Shown: positions 1 to 12,500 of the stretch, piece after piece
Layout: every line of letters starts with the position of its first letter
How positions within the stretch are numbered: the first letter of the stretch is position 1
Assembly (NCBI RefSeq): GCF_963678635.1
Contig: NC_087064.1
Span: 80,635,526 to 80,699,525, forward strand
From: Symsagittifera roscoffensis
Taxonomy: Eukaryota > Xenacoelomorpha > Acoela > Convolutidae
Direction: 5' to 3'
DNA: 64,000 nucleotides
The notes under the pieces: generated by a model
Databases searched by the model: none
Told to the model about the DNA's origin: nothing
What the model saw: the letters and a program-made list of their open reading frames with translations, nothing else
Position numbers and translations under genes: made by a program

Positions 1-68
1 AAAACTCTTTTCTAGGCTTCATAGGGGGAGATGGCGAAGAAGACTCCAACAGAAAGCTATCTACTCAC

Positions 69-3000
69 GTGACGATGACATGTTAGGCGAGAAGCGAAGG
101 TACATGTTGGTGGACAATTGGACTAGATCCAGCACAACTTTCGATGTTTCCACCCGCAGTTTCTTGTAAAGCTAAAGACATACAAAATTAAAAACTGTGA
201 AGCTGATTGTTTGTAAACCGAATAGTACGAACCAGGATACTTACCCACATATTGATTGCATCTTGATCTATTTGATATTCTGGTTCCAGTTTAAACTTAT
301 TCTGAGTGGCGATTATCTTATCCGCATCTTCCAATGAGAATTGGAAGAGCACGACTGAAGACACGGCACTTGATTGGCTCTAAAAAATAAACTGAATTTA
401 ATTGACACTAGTTTTCATTAACTTATGAAATTATACTCGAAAAATTGCAGTTGACAAAAAAATTACACATTAAATATTGCGATGAACTAAATTCATTGCC
501 TCAGGTCTCCCAAATTTTAAACGACACTATTTTGCCAAAATTTTCTACTGCTTTTAGGCACTTTTTGAAAAATTTTGAACAAAAGATGCATTTTTTAAAC
601 ATTTTTTGCAATTTGGAGTTTTTATCAAAAATTGTGGTTTTTGGCGCGTGCTCCCCCTCAATATCAAAAAAATATTTTCGCCGCCTAAGGCTTGTTTAGA
701 AAAAGCTTGAAGGTCGGTCGGGCCAAAACGGATGTCGTAAAATAGTACCAAAGTGGGCCCTATGCTGTCCATAGTATTGGGTAGATCGAAATACCGTATA
801 ACTCGAACCAGTAAAAATAGCTGTGGAATGCTGCTGATTTTGTGAGCCAGCTGCTGAGCGAGCGAAGCGTTAAAATGCAGCATGGAGGAGATTTTATCTT
901 GTCCCAGCAACTGCAGATTGGCCCACAGTGGAATGACGTGCAAGTCCGAGTGGTCATAGTCGGATCCCAGTCCCGCTGGAGCAGTCTGAAATAAACTCAA
1001 TTTGTCTACTAATTTAAATGATTATTAATACCATCATTACTTGCTATTACTTTACATTATACTTGCTATCGTCGCATTACTTCGTATTCTTCAAAGAGTC
1101 AACTGAACTCTTTAGCTTATAAAAACTGAACTCTTAAGCTTATAAAAACAGGTCGGAGCAATTATCTTTTCTGGATCTTAAAAAAACTAGCTTTTGAAAC
1201 TTTCTTGATCATCACTATCTTAACACTGGCAACATTCAACGCAAAATATTTCTTCGTCGCTTTTTTCCTAACTTCAATTCTGGTGAAACTGAAAGCAACT
1301 GCTTTTTTATCACGTTTTTTCTGAGCTATCGAATATGGAAAAAAGAGTTAGAGAAAAATGCGTTAAAAAATCAGATTTTATCCGTTTGACCGGATAATTT
1401 AAATGAGCACTGTATAATTACACTGCACGCATAATGTGGGAATACAATGAAGGGAGCGTACGAGTGCGGGATCAGTGTCCCTGTAGATCGTGACTCGGGG
1501 GGCCATGGGTATTGCGAGCCACTCTCTCGGCTGCACAGTGATGCTGTCGGCCACTTTGGGCACACAGGCGATGGACTCGGGGATGGAGGAGGAGAGGATG
1601 CCGAGGGCGGCCAGGTTGCTGCCCACCACGTGCATCCACATGTTGTACTTGGAACAGATTGCACTCAATGCCTGGATATTGTCCGACTGGCCCATCAGCC
1701 AAGTGCCTGAAAACAGATTTAAAAATACTACTTCATGGTCGCGACCCCCAACACAAATCGACTTCACTGTAGACTCTCTAGAATAAAAACACCTCCAAAC
1801 TTTAAACAAAGCCAACAGACAGTTCGAAAAGAGTCAATTGACTTGTTTTCCGAAAAAAATCTCAAACTTCAAAAAAAAAAGCCTCAAAGCTCTAATTTTG
1901 AGATCAATTAATAATTGACGGACGTTTTATTGATGAAATAACCCAATTTGCAAAAACTAGATTACTAGGAAGCGTTTTTTATTCCGCTGTAAAAACTAAA
2001 AACTAAATTCCACTTCAAAACTAGAACTCGATCACGTTTTTTCGCGCCATTTCAGCTTTCATAATTGGAGAGATCATTTCGCCTACCATCTAGCAAATGA
2101 ACTTGAATTGAACAAAAAAGTGCATATATACTTAAGGGCATTCATATGTTCATTTATAAGTATGAGTGCACTTCGTTTGTTATAAGATACAAGCATATTA
2201 AGACTTCCTGAACAAAAACGAAAAAAAAAACGAAAAAAAAAAAACCATTTACAATTTATGTAGCGTCGACTAAGCCGGTGTTTTTCAATTTGGAAACTCG
2301 GGAGTTGATGTAGAATTCTTTTAGAGCAAAAAAAAACAACACCTACAATGGACAATCAGTTGGGCAGTTGGCAAACTTCCGAACAAGTAACAAAATTGAA
2401 CATAAAAGGCCTTCAATATGCAAACATGCTAAAGTATTGCATCTATTTTAACTCCGGTTTGTTAGTAAGTCGATCACGTTTAGATATCTTAAATTGGTGA
2501 AATGGAATTCAAATTATCAGTAATTTTTTTGTTCTTTCACAGTGCATCGGCGATCTACACGGATATCAAAATTTCTCGCATTTAAAACCATTTTACTCAT
2601 CACACTTGAAGCCCACTAAAAATTTTCTAGCAGACCCAGAATGACATTATTTATTTATTTATTTTAATTTATTAAAACTTTGCAAGCGGCATTGTTTACC
2701 AGCATGTGTAAGTAGGAAGAGGGGCTTCATGTTATTCGCAATGTGATGTTGGACTGCCTTGTCGAATGCGGCCACATCTATGGTGTCGCTCAGTTTGTCC
2801 TCAGTGTCCTTCGAGTGGGACCGTTTCGACATCTCCTCCTGGTGGTTGCAGCTCAAAGTGAACAGACAGTCCATCGGCAGACCCAGCTAATCACAATTCA
2901 GCAGATTGAAAAACAACAAGCGCGACTGATATTTCAAAAAAAAAAGCTTTTGCCAGAAAAATGATGCAAATTATTTTCATCATATTTTAACATTTTTGTT

Positions 3001-4799
3001 TGCTTAGTAAGAAATTGTGGGTTCTCTTTGCTAATGTGTAGATAGCACTCGTTGTTAAGACTTTTAGAGACACTCAAACGAATCAAACAAATTTAGAGAC
3101 CCTCAAAAAACTAACTATTTACCGAATTTTTTGCCATTACTGCGCACTTAAGCGTCTACTGTGTTCATAAATCGTAGAACAGAACATCGACGCACTGTCT
3201 CTTCTTCCAATATCATCATGATAAAGACATGCTGTTAACATACCTGTCTTAAACATGTATCGGCCCACCCTGGGGACGTGCACTGGGGTATGTAAATAAC
3301 TGGCAACTTCTCCGGCTCCCGTTTCTTCTCGCCAGAAACACTCCCGTCTCCATCCTTGTCGTTGGAGGCCGACTCAGTCTCGCTACTATCTCCAGTTGCT
3401 GTTGAATCTCCCTTTTCCTCGGAATCGCCTTCTGGAGTACTTTCAACAGGCGAGATTGTCTCGGTAGTTGGCAGCCATATTTTGAATCCGTTCAGTGCGA
3501 AGGACGGGTACTGTTTGTGTAGTGCCATTCTGCATGCCCCAATCACGCCGTCGATTTCTCGCAGGTGGAAGTAGCACTTGGATTGTGGAAACCTTGAAAA
3601 ATACTTTGTTAAATTTTCGCTCAGGTTTTATCAAGTTAAGCGGAACAACCAACACACAAGCTGCGCATTGCGGGCATGAAGTCTCACATACTTTTAGATT
3701 TGTTAACCCCGGAAACGGCATTGAGTAAGCCAAGAGAACTTAATTTTTCTCTTTTTAAAAACGATTCAAAACAAAAGACTAAATAATGTGACCATTAGTT
3801 TACAGTCGCGTCTAACTGTATTAAAGAAAATTTTTATCATACTCGTATCTTAAAAGATTTTCTTAAACATGATTCATTCTGTAGTATACGTTGGAAACCA
3901 AGGTCATATTCTAACCGCGAAAAACAAGCAAAGAACCCACGTACATACATTTATCTCTATATGACTAAGCACAAGTGACTTACTTGAAGAGGGTGGACAT
4001 CCAGTGAGAGGTGTCTGCCAGGATGCGTCTTGTGAGTGTCCTCAACACCTGGTGGTCCAGTCTGGCCAAGTGGCTGATGAGGGCTGCCAACTGCGCCTGC
4101 CTCTCGTTCTCCTCAATCACCAAGAAGTCAGAACTAAACCCAAGTAGTTATTACAAAACACTATCTGATTATCAACAGAACAAATTACAACAGCAAATAA
4201 GCACTGAAAACAAATAAAACTTTTGCGGTTATGAAACTTTTACAGCTCTCTTCACGTCAGATATTAAACAGCTGTGTATGTGAAATTCAAAGAAAAGGAT
4301 AATTTTTCTACATTCTCCAGTCTTATACGTTCATTTAATTTTTAAGAAGACACTTCTGATTGACCTTGACCTCTTCTGTCCGAAGTTCCTCTCCGTGCGC
4401 GAGAGAGTGGAGTGAGAGAGGAAAGAGACCAGATGCTTCATCAGTTCATACTCAGAGTCCACGTGACAGTACTCGAACGACTTCGACAGCCGGGGACTCC
4501 CCAGTGCAGCTGCTGAAACCATCTCCGAACCACCCTGCTGCTCGCCACCTTCCTCGAAGCCACGACTGAAAAAAAAAAGAAAATGAAATTTACGATTATT
4601 CGACTTAAATAGAAAACACAATTCAATGATGGGTAAGCTTCAAAAAGTAAGCTTCCTTCTTTTGTATGCTTCTTTATTTTAACGCAGCTAGTTTTTTTTA
4701 CCACTACAGAATTTTTGAGAAAACGAAAACATACCGCAAAAGAGTGTTGAACATCTCAATTGTGAGACCATTATCCAGTTTTTCCATCGTAGCAGCCAT
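69..4799 (-). CDS. PDXDC1: PDXDC1-like pyridoxal-decarboxylase-fold protein, exons 1-9, 3' end beyond window
   Basis: Nine coding exons read on the minus strand: 4799-4735, 4565-4371, 4133-3984, 3592-3244, 2886-2700, 1706-1462, 985-809, 379-245 and 171-69. All have GT/AG borders and compatible phases, giving about 535 codons before the window edge. Recognisable family segments in order are an N-terminal helix beginning MAATMEKLDNGL, RILADTSHWMSTLF, SKCYFHLREIDGVIGACR, GTWLMGQSDNIQAL, KYNMWMHVVGSNLAALGIL, ADSITVQPREWLAIPMAP and NMYLRFSP. These match vertebrate PDXDC1, a group II decarboxylase-fold protein of uncertain activity. At the place where active family members have the pyridoxal-phosphate lysine (an HKW-type motif) this protein reads PREWLA, so it probably does not form the usual Schiff base; human PDXDC1 also appears to lack it there. 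Exon 4 carries an acidic Ser/Glu-rich insert. Exon borders are my inference from phase and homology; those of exons 6 and 7 are the least certain. Confidence 0.85.
540..690. repeat. Interspersed repeat copy in intron 7 of the PDXDC1-like gene
   Basis: This AT-rich block shares the core GGCGCGTGCTCCCCCTCA and a GCTTTTAGGCACTTTTTG motif, in the same order, with the reverse complement of 5265-5420. The two are diverged, oppositely oriented copies of one repeat family. It is not coding: the reading frame through it is simply an extension past the exon 7 donor at 808. Confidence 0.5.
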
Positions 4800-4812
4800 C
4801 TAATCTGAAAAA
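4800..4812 (-). promoter_or_regulatory. 3' splice acceptor 5 nt before the PDXDC1-like ATG (candidate trans-splice site)
   Basis: The minus strand reads a T-run, then CAG, then ATTAG and the start codon, with the AG at 4806-4805. There is no room for a normal 5' UTR exon. This is either the end of a 5' UTR intron or a spliced-leader acceptor; the same arrangement at all four host genes favours the second. Confidence 0.55.
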
Positions 4813-5154
4813 ATCTGTTCACTTCAAAGAACTGCATAATAAGTACACATGTTTACCAAAAAAAGAGCTCTAGAGACAGAGGCAAATTAAGCCTCACTGC
4901 ACTCGTGAATCTATGAAACATGCTATCAGCAATATAGAGAATGCGTATTAGAAAAAACCGCAGTATACGTTTTCTAGTAACCACAATCAATCCATGCTAA
5001 ACATTTCCAAAAGATAAAAGCTCATTTGACAAACAACCCAGACAATGGAATCCATCGTGAAAACAAAAAAAATCGTAATTTTTCACCATTATATGTTCAA
5101 ATAAGTTCCGATAATTTCAAATTTAAGGCTCCTCTAACTGATTCATCGTAAGCA

Positions 5155-5530
5155 GAAGCGGATTTAGGGGGCGGTTGGGGGCGGACGCTTATCCCCTCAG
5201 GGATTCGACCCCCTGTTGACCCAAAGAGTCCCTCTTTGTACTATTCTGAGATATCCATATTTAGTGACGTACCCTAATAACTTTCTAATTTTCTGAAGGC
5301 GCCAATACATACTAATTTTGAGGGGGAGCGCGCGCCGAAAAAGCACAAGTTTTTGGTCGATCTTTTCCAAAAAGTGCCTAAAAACGCCTTTTTGGCCTGT
5401 TTTTCAAAATTTTGCCAAAATTAGGAAAATCGATTTGGTCAACCTAGAAAAAAAAAATTTTTCCTGAAAAAATTTCAAAATTTTTTGAAAATCCGCCTCC
5501 TCGAGAAAATCCTAGATCCACCCATGATTG
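5155..5530. repeat. Short non-autonomous transposon-like repeat
   Basis: Upstream of the PDXDC1-like gene, a block begins with GCGGATTTAGGGGGCGG and ends with the inverted counterpart of GTGGATCTAGGATTTTC. This gives imperfect terminal inverted repeats about 370 bp apart. The inside contains the GGGGGAGCGCGCGCC core shared in inverse orientation with 540-690. It has no open frame. A MITE-like element is the best guess; class and target duplication were not resolved. Confidence 0.4.
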
Positions 5531-6320
5531 TAAGTACGCAAACAAAAACTCGATGCAAGAAAATCAAAATTTAAAAAATGTCATTAAATTTAAGATAAAT
5601 AACACCTGTACCATCACATGAATATATCAACATGACTTTCATTTATAGTTAAAAAATTCGTTATAAAATTTTTTGATTCGGCTTGTTTTCAATCTGATAT
5701 TGAAAAACATAGCCAACAGCTAGTAGGAAAAAGAGGCAAAAACATACTTACTTGTTTTTTGGAAGTTTAAATTTTAGAATTTCAAAGAAAAAATTATGCT
5801 ATTCAAACTCTTTGAATTTTAAGAAAATTTTATGATAGCACTTTTTTTGATAAAATTAACCCGATTTGAGAAACTAGATCGAAAGTTAAATTTTTTGATT
5901 ACGCTTGAAAATCTGATATTTAAAATCCACTTTCGAAACGAGAAGTAGATCACATTTTTTGTGATCTTAACACTTTAGCTGCTCGATAGTGAAGTTTGTC
6001 CCTCCTTTTACCAAAGGAAACAAACTGATCTTGAAATGCAAACAGAAGTCAAACTAAAATCTGACAAGTGGTTTAGTTAAAACTGGAGGTAGCTGATAAA
6101 TTTAGAACATAACATGCACTGATCAAAAGGTGTTGCTTAAGTTTCATTATGCCAAAAATTAGACTTTTCCAAGTTCATAGCAGTTTTCCTACCACAATTA
6201 GGCAGCATTCGCTTACCAAGTGGAGGTAGCAAAAATCTACTGTTTCGATTGAACCCTCAATTTTAGAATTGACAAAACCATTTTCGGAGAAAATAGAGAA
6301 GTCCAAAAAATGGGTCAAAA

Positions 6321-6497
6321 GTTCCGGATCTTGTTAACAATTTCCAATCCCCCCTATTGCAATGGGGGTGGGGGGATTCGTAACAAGGTACAAATTCGTA
6401 TATGCTTAACTGATCAATTCTCTCTTTAATGGGGGGGGGGATTCGTTACAAGGTACCATAGGGGGGGGGGGGAATAGTTAACAAGCTCCGAAGTTCC
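6321..6497. repeat. Inverted-repeat element with G-runs
   Basis: A motif of 6-12 G followed by ATTCGTTACAAGGTACC-like sequence occurs three times in direct orientation (near 6371, 6431 and 6461). It occurs once inverted at the left end (6321-6356). The outer arms pair as GTTCCGGATCTTGTTAAC against the complement of GTTAACAAGCTCCGAAG. It looks like a small foldback element or the remains of several terminal repeats. Confidence 0.45.
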
Positions 6498-7132
6498 TTG
6501 TAATTGAACGTTCCCAAGGTCGTAGGGAGTACGGTAACGCGAAGAGAGGCTGGCGAAATAAGCAGGCACGCAGAGGAGGGGCTTATATTTTCATTGGTAC
6601 CACTGGTGAAAATAGGCAGAGCGGATTTCGAGAAACAGAAAAACTTTTCCGAAGCATTCAAAAAAATAAACACATTTCATACCATCCGTTTTTATCAAAC
6701 AGTAGCTATCAAAGTCTGTTAACTTTTCATCAAAGTCTGTGAACCAAGTTATTAACATCGAAAAAGTCTATTAACCAGTTGAAATACACTTGCTAGTCTA
6801 GTCGAAAAGATAATATACACGTATTTTTGGCCACTATAATACTTTCATTATTTTCACTATTTTTTAATTTCTTAGAAATTGAGTGGATTATACAAATTCT
6901 ATGATGGCTTTTTTGTGAACGAAACTTGAACAAGTGAAACTCTTCAAGTGACGAGCTACAAAAAACTCAATGCGCTCGAAAAAATGGTTATTAAAATAAA
7001 CATTTTCACTGCATTAGTCAATTGTTTTTTTTTCTATCAAGTTCAATTTTAGTATTAACAAAATTAAGTTCATCATTTATCTATCTGCCAAGTTATCATT
7101 ATGCTTCATTAATTCATCGTTGACTGCTGTCC

Positions 7133-9711
7133 CTATGACGTCCAGATTAGTTTGACGGCTCCACAGAGTCCTACGTCGGCATAGTTGAAGTACATAAGGG
7201 CGCCCCACATGAAAAACGAAACGGCATATAGAAGAGTATTCACTGCCTTTCGGAGCGCGTGGCTATGGGCGTAGTCTGTGAAGACGGCTTCCATACCTGC
7301 AAAATCCATTTGACTGTAATACAGTTAAGAGATTACTACTAAAAGCATAGCCCGATACGAGGGACTACAATCAGATTAACCGATCACGCCCAAAAGACTA
7401 ATGGGATTAAATAGCAAAATCGTACGGAGAAAATAAGCAAGGCAAAATAGTTTCGAGATGCAAAATGTGTATCACAACCCATTAGACGGGAAAATGGGGA
7501 CTTTATTGATTAAGCGAGATTTAGATAAACTAAATTTCTCAAAACAAATTAACATTTCGCAAACCTTTACGAATAGCTACGACTGAAACCTGACAGGTAG
7601 TTGATTATGTACCAGGTGATCATATCAGAAACTAGGGGAAAATAGTATATTGAGCTGTAAAAATGACTCATTGGCGTAAGAAACCTTAACCTCATAGAGG
7701 AAACGGAGCTTCACACCAGTTCTGTCGCAAAAAGAATGTCAACTGATTTTCAGCTTACTTATTTTCTGGAAATAACTCGAATTACTTGAAAAACTACAGA
7801 AACCATTTTTGAAAAACAAAAACGAAAAATTGTATATCTTCCCAATAAAATTTCGACTTTTTCAGACAATAAAATATAAAACATGATCATTTGCCAACTT
7901 AAATGCAAGCAAAATAATCATCTTAGGAAAGTAAAAGCCAAAGCATACTTTATTGACGTTTTAAAAATTTGGGGACGAAGCAACCCAGGCGAAAATTATC
8001 ATCAGACGAGAGATTTCCGGATATTAAGGTTTTTCAGGAACAGAAATATTCCAGTTTGCCGAAAGTGCAGGTCCTGGTACGGAAGGAACAATAGACCTTT
8101 GTCCATCAAAATCTTTTTATCCATATTATTTTATTCGGTGAAAAATCGTTGGTGAAAAAATGTAGGGTAAAAAATGGTCGGGTACAATATTACTTAAGTT
8201 ACATAAGAAGAAGTAGCTAAGCTGACGAAATCTTCGTCATTTTATTTGACTGTAACAAAACATTTTTACATGCTTAGCGTAGCAAGTATTTATTTACGAT
8301 GTTAAATATGAATTTTAGCATATTTTCCTCTATTCCTCTCTTAAGTAAATCCTTCTAAAAACTTCCCCTTCACATGCTCAATTGAGACCAAGCAGTCGAA
8401 ACTGAAAGCCATGTATGCGGATAAAATATCCCCCTGCCCACGGAGGCGAAGCGGCGCGATACAACATAAAAATAGCACTGCATGCTTGCAGACAGAAAAA
8501 AAAGAAAGCCAATATATCCAAAAAAAAAGAGAAAACACTTTAAAAAACAACTCAAAAAAATTCAAAATTTTGCCTGGAATCATGTTCTATTTGCGAAAAA
8601 CACGTCCAGAAACACAATCGACGGTAATTTAAAAAATTCAAAATATAAATAAGCTGCAAATGAGCCGACAAAACTTGAATAATTTCCCATAAACCGAAAA
8701 TATAATTGTTGTCATGAAAAACTTTGAACTATAAATTAAAAGAATTTAAGCGTTTTGTGCGATGCGGAATAAAGCAAAAAACTTATACTTTCTTTGAAAG
8801 ATCTCCAAATTAGGTCACTAATTCGATAAAATATAAGCCGAAATCATTTAAGCCGAATAAAATTTTTAAGCAAAAAAACTGCAAAAAATACGAAGTCAAG
8901 GCTGGTAAAATTATAACTTGAAAGAGTGATTTAAAACACTGAAAGCAACTACATCAAAAAATGCGTACAAAAAATTAATTCTACGATGTGGCAGCTAATC
9001 CGACAAAACATAAGCATACAAACCATAGGCCTACATTTTTTGGAAGAGAATATTTCAAGTTTTAAAAAAATAAACAGTTCCTGGTCAGATTCGAACCCAC
9101 GAACTTGCCGCCTCAGGAAAATTCCTCGAGAAAGCCCAGAAAAGTTAATGTGCTAACGCAGAACAATTATTTGGAACTCTCGAAAAATCCTTGGCTCAAA
9201 GTCACTCATGCAAAATGAAAAAAAATCATCCAAGAGAGACCAACACTAGAATATGTTTACCTGATATTAAGCAACCAATTGAGCAATACGTATATTCTTT
9301 TGTCAGGAATTTCTACCATTATGCAACGAGGAATTCTCGTGAAAACTATATCAGTTGCAATCTCTTACCAAGATGACCGTGAAAAACAGCTAGCGTGGTC
9401 AGAGTGAAATCTACAAGGGGGAAGGGCAGTATGAATGCAGCTGGGAAGCAGGACAACAGGCCAATTGCAGTTCCTCTCTCCCAGAGCCACTCTTTGGTGT
9501 GAGAGTGCTTGTCTTTCTCCAAGTACTTCAGGGCAGTATCGGGAGTCACTGAGATCTTTCTGTTCTGTTGATGCACATAAGAAGACGTCGGCTGACAACA
9601 CGCGGGCGTCAGTTTGAAAGATTTCGAAGTGGTTGAAAACAGTTTGGACGAAGCAGATACAACTTCATGTTGTCTCAAAATGGATCGGTTCAACAAATGA
9701 AGTAAAGCCAT
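7133..9711 (-). CDS. SDHD: Succinate dehydrogenase cytochrome b small subunit, mitochondrial (complex II)
   Basis: Two exons on the minus strand, 9711-9369 and 7296-7133, separated by a 2.07-kb intron, encode 168 residues (human protein 159). The protein anchors the catalytic dimer of complex II in the inner mitochondrial membrane and helps form the ubiquinone and heme b sites. The N terminus MALLHLLNRSILRQ plus a Ser/Thr/Lys-rich stretch looks like a transit peptide. Family segments are the first membrane helix region ending LTTLAVFHGHLG, then GMEAVFTDYAHSHALRK across the splice junction, and the C-terminal YFNYADVGLCGAVKLIW. The histidine-bearing HGH and DYAH motifs are retained. The start at 9711 is preferred over an upstream in-frame ATG because a splice acceptor lies 7 bases before it. 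Confidence 0.92.
9075..9165 (-). other. tRNA-like or tRNA-derived SINE remnant in the SDHD intron
   Basis: The minus strand contains GTGGGTTCGAATCTGACC, a good B-box/T-loop match, about 65 bases after a weak A-box-like GCGTTAGCAC. The T-stem pairs imperfectly and no acceptor stem closes, so this is not a functional tRNA gene. A SINE head or decayed tRNA is more likely. Confidence 0.35.
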
Positions 9712-9725
9712 TGTTTTTCTGAAAC
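9712..9725 (-). promoter_or_regulatory. 3' splice acceptor 7 nt before the SDHD ATG (candidate trans-splice site)
   Basis: The minus strand reads CGTTTCAG (AG at 9720-9719), then AAAAACA and the start codon. An AATAAA lies immediately upstream at 9733-9728. Only about 304 bases separate this start from the stop codon of the upstream phosphatase gene. Confidence 0.55.
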
Positions 9726-10015
9726 GATTTATTATTTCTTTAAACAAAAAAATAAGCAAAACAACCCAGAAGATGTTCTTTATCTGGATAAAATATTTCT
9801 AGCTGGAAAAACAATATACATGAACATCAAAAATATATTTCGAACAAATAAATGTAGTTTTATGTTGTGATCATCTAACGCAATAATTCAAATGACTGCC
9901 ACTTGTAACAAAGTCAGATATGGCAATCAGGATGTAATTCAAAAGTTCAGCAACGCAAGACTCGCATTCCTCAGAAAAAAAATATAATCTTTACAGCAAA
10001 ATATTGAAAGCTATA

Positions 10016-12500
10016 TCACATTAGGAAAAAGGGCATTCTTGGAGGCGCTACTTTGGGATGAGGCACTGCATCGTATGTTTTAAACTCCGGTTTCAAATCG
10101 GGGGCTGTTAGTTTAACAAAAGCTGCTTTGTTGCCCATTTGGTCAATGTAGTTGGGAGCCGAAAACACTGTTATACACTTGCCCCCGTGAGCGACCTCGT
10201 AACCTTCCATCTTGACCTCATGACTTCTGATGATATACTTCAAATTATTCTCCTTCAGAAAGCGTTCCGTGACATCGGGGCCAAAATGACAGCCGACGCC
10301 TCGTTTGCTGGGAGCCCGGCCTTTCATTGACTGTGGGTCGCTCCAGAGAAGATCGCACATTATCCCAGATTCGGGCGGTTGTCTGTTTCGATCTGTCTTT
10401 GCGATGTCGTCTAATGTTACGCCGTCTTCGGCAAAAAGACCACCGTGCATGATTAGAACCTGAAACATCGTGAACTTGCATCTGATTGGAAACCTCTTGA
10501 GAAACAACCGATCACCAAATGTGTAAAACGCCATGCCAACTTTTTGAAAACAGTTGTCTTGTTAAAAATTAAGTCAACAAAAAACTTGTCGACGCTAATT
10601 CGAAAGACTGTCACAATTTTAGTTTGTACTAAGCTGTAGAAACGAAACTTATGCTATTCAATTTAAAAAAACTCGGAAGAAACTCATTCAAGAAACACAA
10701 ACTTAAGAGCACAGTTATCATTGAAAAGAATTCTCAGCCAAAAAAAATTTTAACCAATTTTGGCGAGACTTGCTCAAGCTTCAAGAACAATTATTAACAG
10801 CTTCTTTTTTTGAACCCTGCCGATTGATCTATAATGTTAACTATAAAATGTAAATGGTATTTACTTGATTGTTGATGCAGTGCGCGAGTGGAAGAAGACA
10901 GTATACTTCTGTGAATAGTTTGAACATCTGAGAGGAGTACTTGGTGCCGACCTCCGTCTCAAACCCATACATGTTGTTCATCGTCAGACTCTCGTGGTTT
11001 CCCCTGGCCAGATATACGTGCTTAGGGTACAACACCTAAACAGACCCCTAAGCTGAAGTGATTTACACATAGTCAACATTCGTCTTATTATGATGATACT
11101 TCTCAGAAGAATTAGTTTATACAAGATTACTGCAATCAATTAGGCAAATACTTTGTGGCTATTCTAAAACAAAAACTTCAATAATTCGGCAGGCAAACAT
11201 GTGCCGCTTTCAATTATTTGTCAGAAATCGTCAATAAATCATTTCTAACTTTCTGTACCCAGCCAAAAATGACTATTTTATATTATGATCTAAATATTAA
11301 ATTAGCATGATTGGAAAATGTGGTATAGTTATACAAAACAATCTCCACGCCATACAAAAACGTGTCTATATCAAGGCTCAGAAGTCTGTTTATTAAGACA
11401 ACGGCCTGGACAAAATAACATTTAAGTTTATACGCTGAAGTTTCATTCACTCGAGGGCTTTTTCGTACTACAATTCTCCTGAAAAAAATGCATAGCAAAA
11501 AGTTCTCTGTGATCGGATAGTTTGCAGTCATGCACCACTATGGTTAGTTTAAAAACCCACCTTGAAAGAGAATAGAGTCATGACTACTTCTACTGAGAAA
11601 CTGCCCCTGTCCACGAAGTCTCCATTGAATAAGTATGGATTTGTCTCGGAGGGGACTCCATTGATGTCGAAGATATTGAGGAGGTCATAGAACTGTCCGT
11701 GTATGTCCCCACACACTGTGATCTGGTTTTTGTCCTCGATATTAACTCGAACTAACGTCTCTTCTTTTTCAAACATGTTTTTGATTTCGAGCAGAATTCT
11801 GTACGCGTACTTTCTGTGCAAAACCTGAAAATTTTTCAAGTGTAACAGTTTCATTTGCCGCTGAATGCTATGCACATAAAAGACAGACAAAATTTACGCA
11901 GCATCTAGCATATTAAAATTGTATGATATTATGATGAACAACTACCTTCTGGCTTTTAAGGTATGGAAGCAGTTGTTCTGTAAACTCTTTCGTGACGCAT
12001 CCGTCCTCATCCAGCGATGGCCCCGTGTAGGAGTCTTCGATGACCATCGAATCCAAGTCGATAGTCTCGACTACACTCTCCTTGTCATCAACAGCGATTG
12101 CCTTTTCGAAAGCAATCTTCCTAACAATTTTCTCACACTCTTTGAACCTCTTCTGTGCGTCAGCATCTGATGGCTTAGCCTTGGCAACACTTTCGAAATC
12201 TTTCAGAGCTACTTTGAATTTACCAATTGCAAAATTTGCACTGGCTCTTCTGTAGTAGGCTTTTATGTACCCTGAGTTGAGCTCTATTGATTTCGTAGCG
12301 TCTGCCAGTGAGTACCCATAGCTCTCCATTTTGAGATGAGCGAAGCTTCTGTTACTGTATAGAATGGCATTTTCTGGATCAATTTCAATAGCTGATGTGT
12401 ATAGTTCGATGGCTTTATCAAATTGACCCTGTGAAAAACAAGTGTTCGCTTCCTTTTTGATAGTTTCAGATTCTGTCACAGGATCCCCGCTATCGCCCAT
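10016..12500 (-). CDS. PPP5C: Serine/threonine-protein phosphatase 5
   Basis: Four exons on the minus strand, 12500-11946, 11824-11561, 11035-10865 and 10459-10016, all phase 0, encode 477 residues (human 499). Residues about 10-115 form three tetratricopeptide repeats (for example [18 protein letters not shown]), which in this family bind the Hsp90 C terminus and hold the phosphatase inactive. The catalytic domain has the PPP metal and active-site motifs GDIHG (224-228), GDFVDRG (253-259), RGNHE (284-288) and RSHE (408-411), plus SAPNY. It dephosphorylates kinase and receptor clients of Hsp90 in cytosol and nucleus. The C terminus ends in PRMPFFLM and is shorter than in mammals, so the autoinhibitory last helix may be absent or different. 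Its start lies about 355 bases after the RRM2 stop, and SDHD follows about 304 bases downstream. Confidence 0.95.

Larger units (their letters stand above)
4813..7132. other. AT-rich intergenic DNA between the PDXDC1-like gene and SDHD
   Basis: No supported gene lies here. It holds the repeat at 5155-5530 and the G-run repeat at 6321-6497; the rest is low-complexity AT-rich sequence with short chance frames. It should contain the 3' UTR of SDHD near 7132 and any promoter of the PDXDC1-like gene, but I see no clear signals for either. Confidence 0.6.

Noticed and set aside
1371-1664. Alternative frames over exon 6 of the PDXDC1-like gene (1371-1664, 1472-1702, 1447-1710)
   Set aside because: Overlapping shadows; only the frame giving GTWLMGQSDNIQAL fits the family and the splice phases.
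7883-8155. 90-codon plus frame in the SDHD intron
   Set aside because: No family resemblance and AT-rich composition; chance frame.
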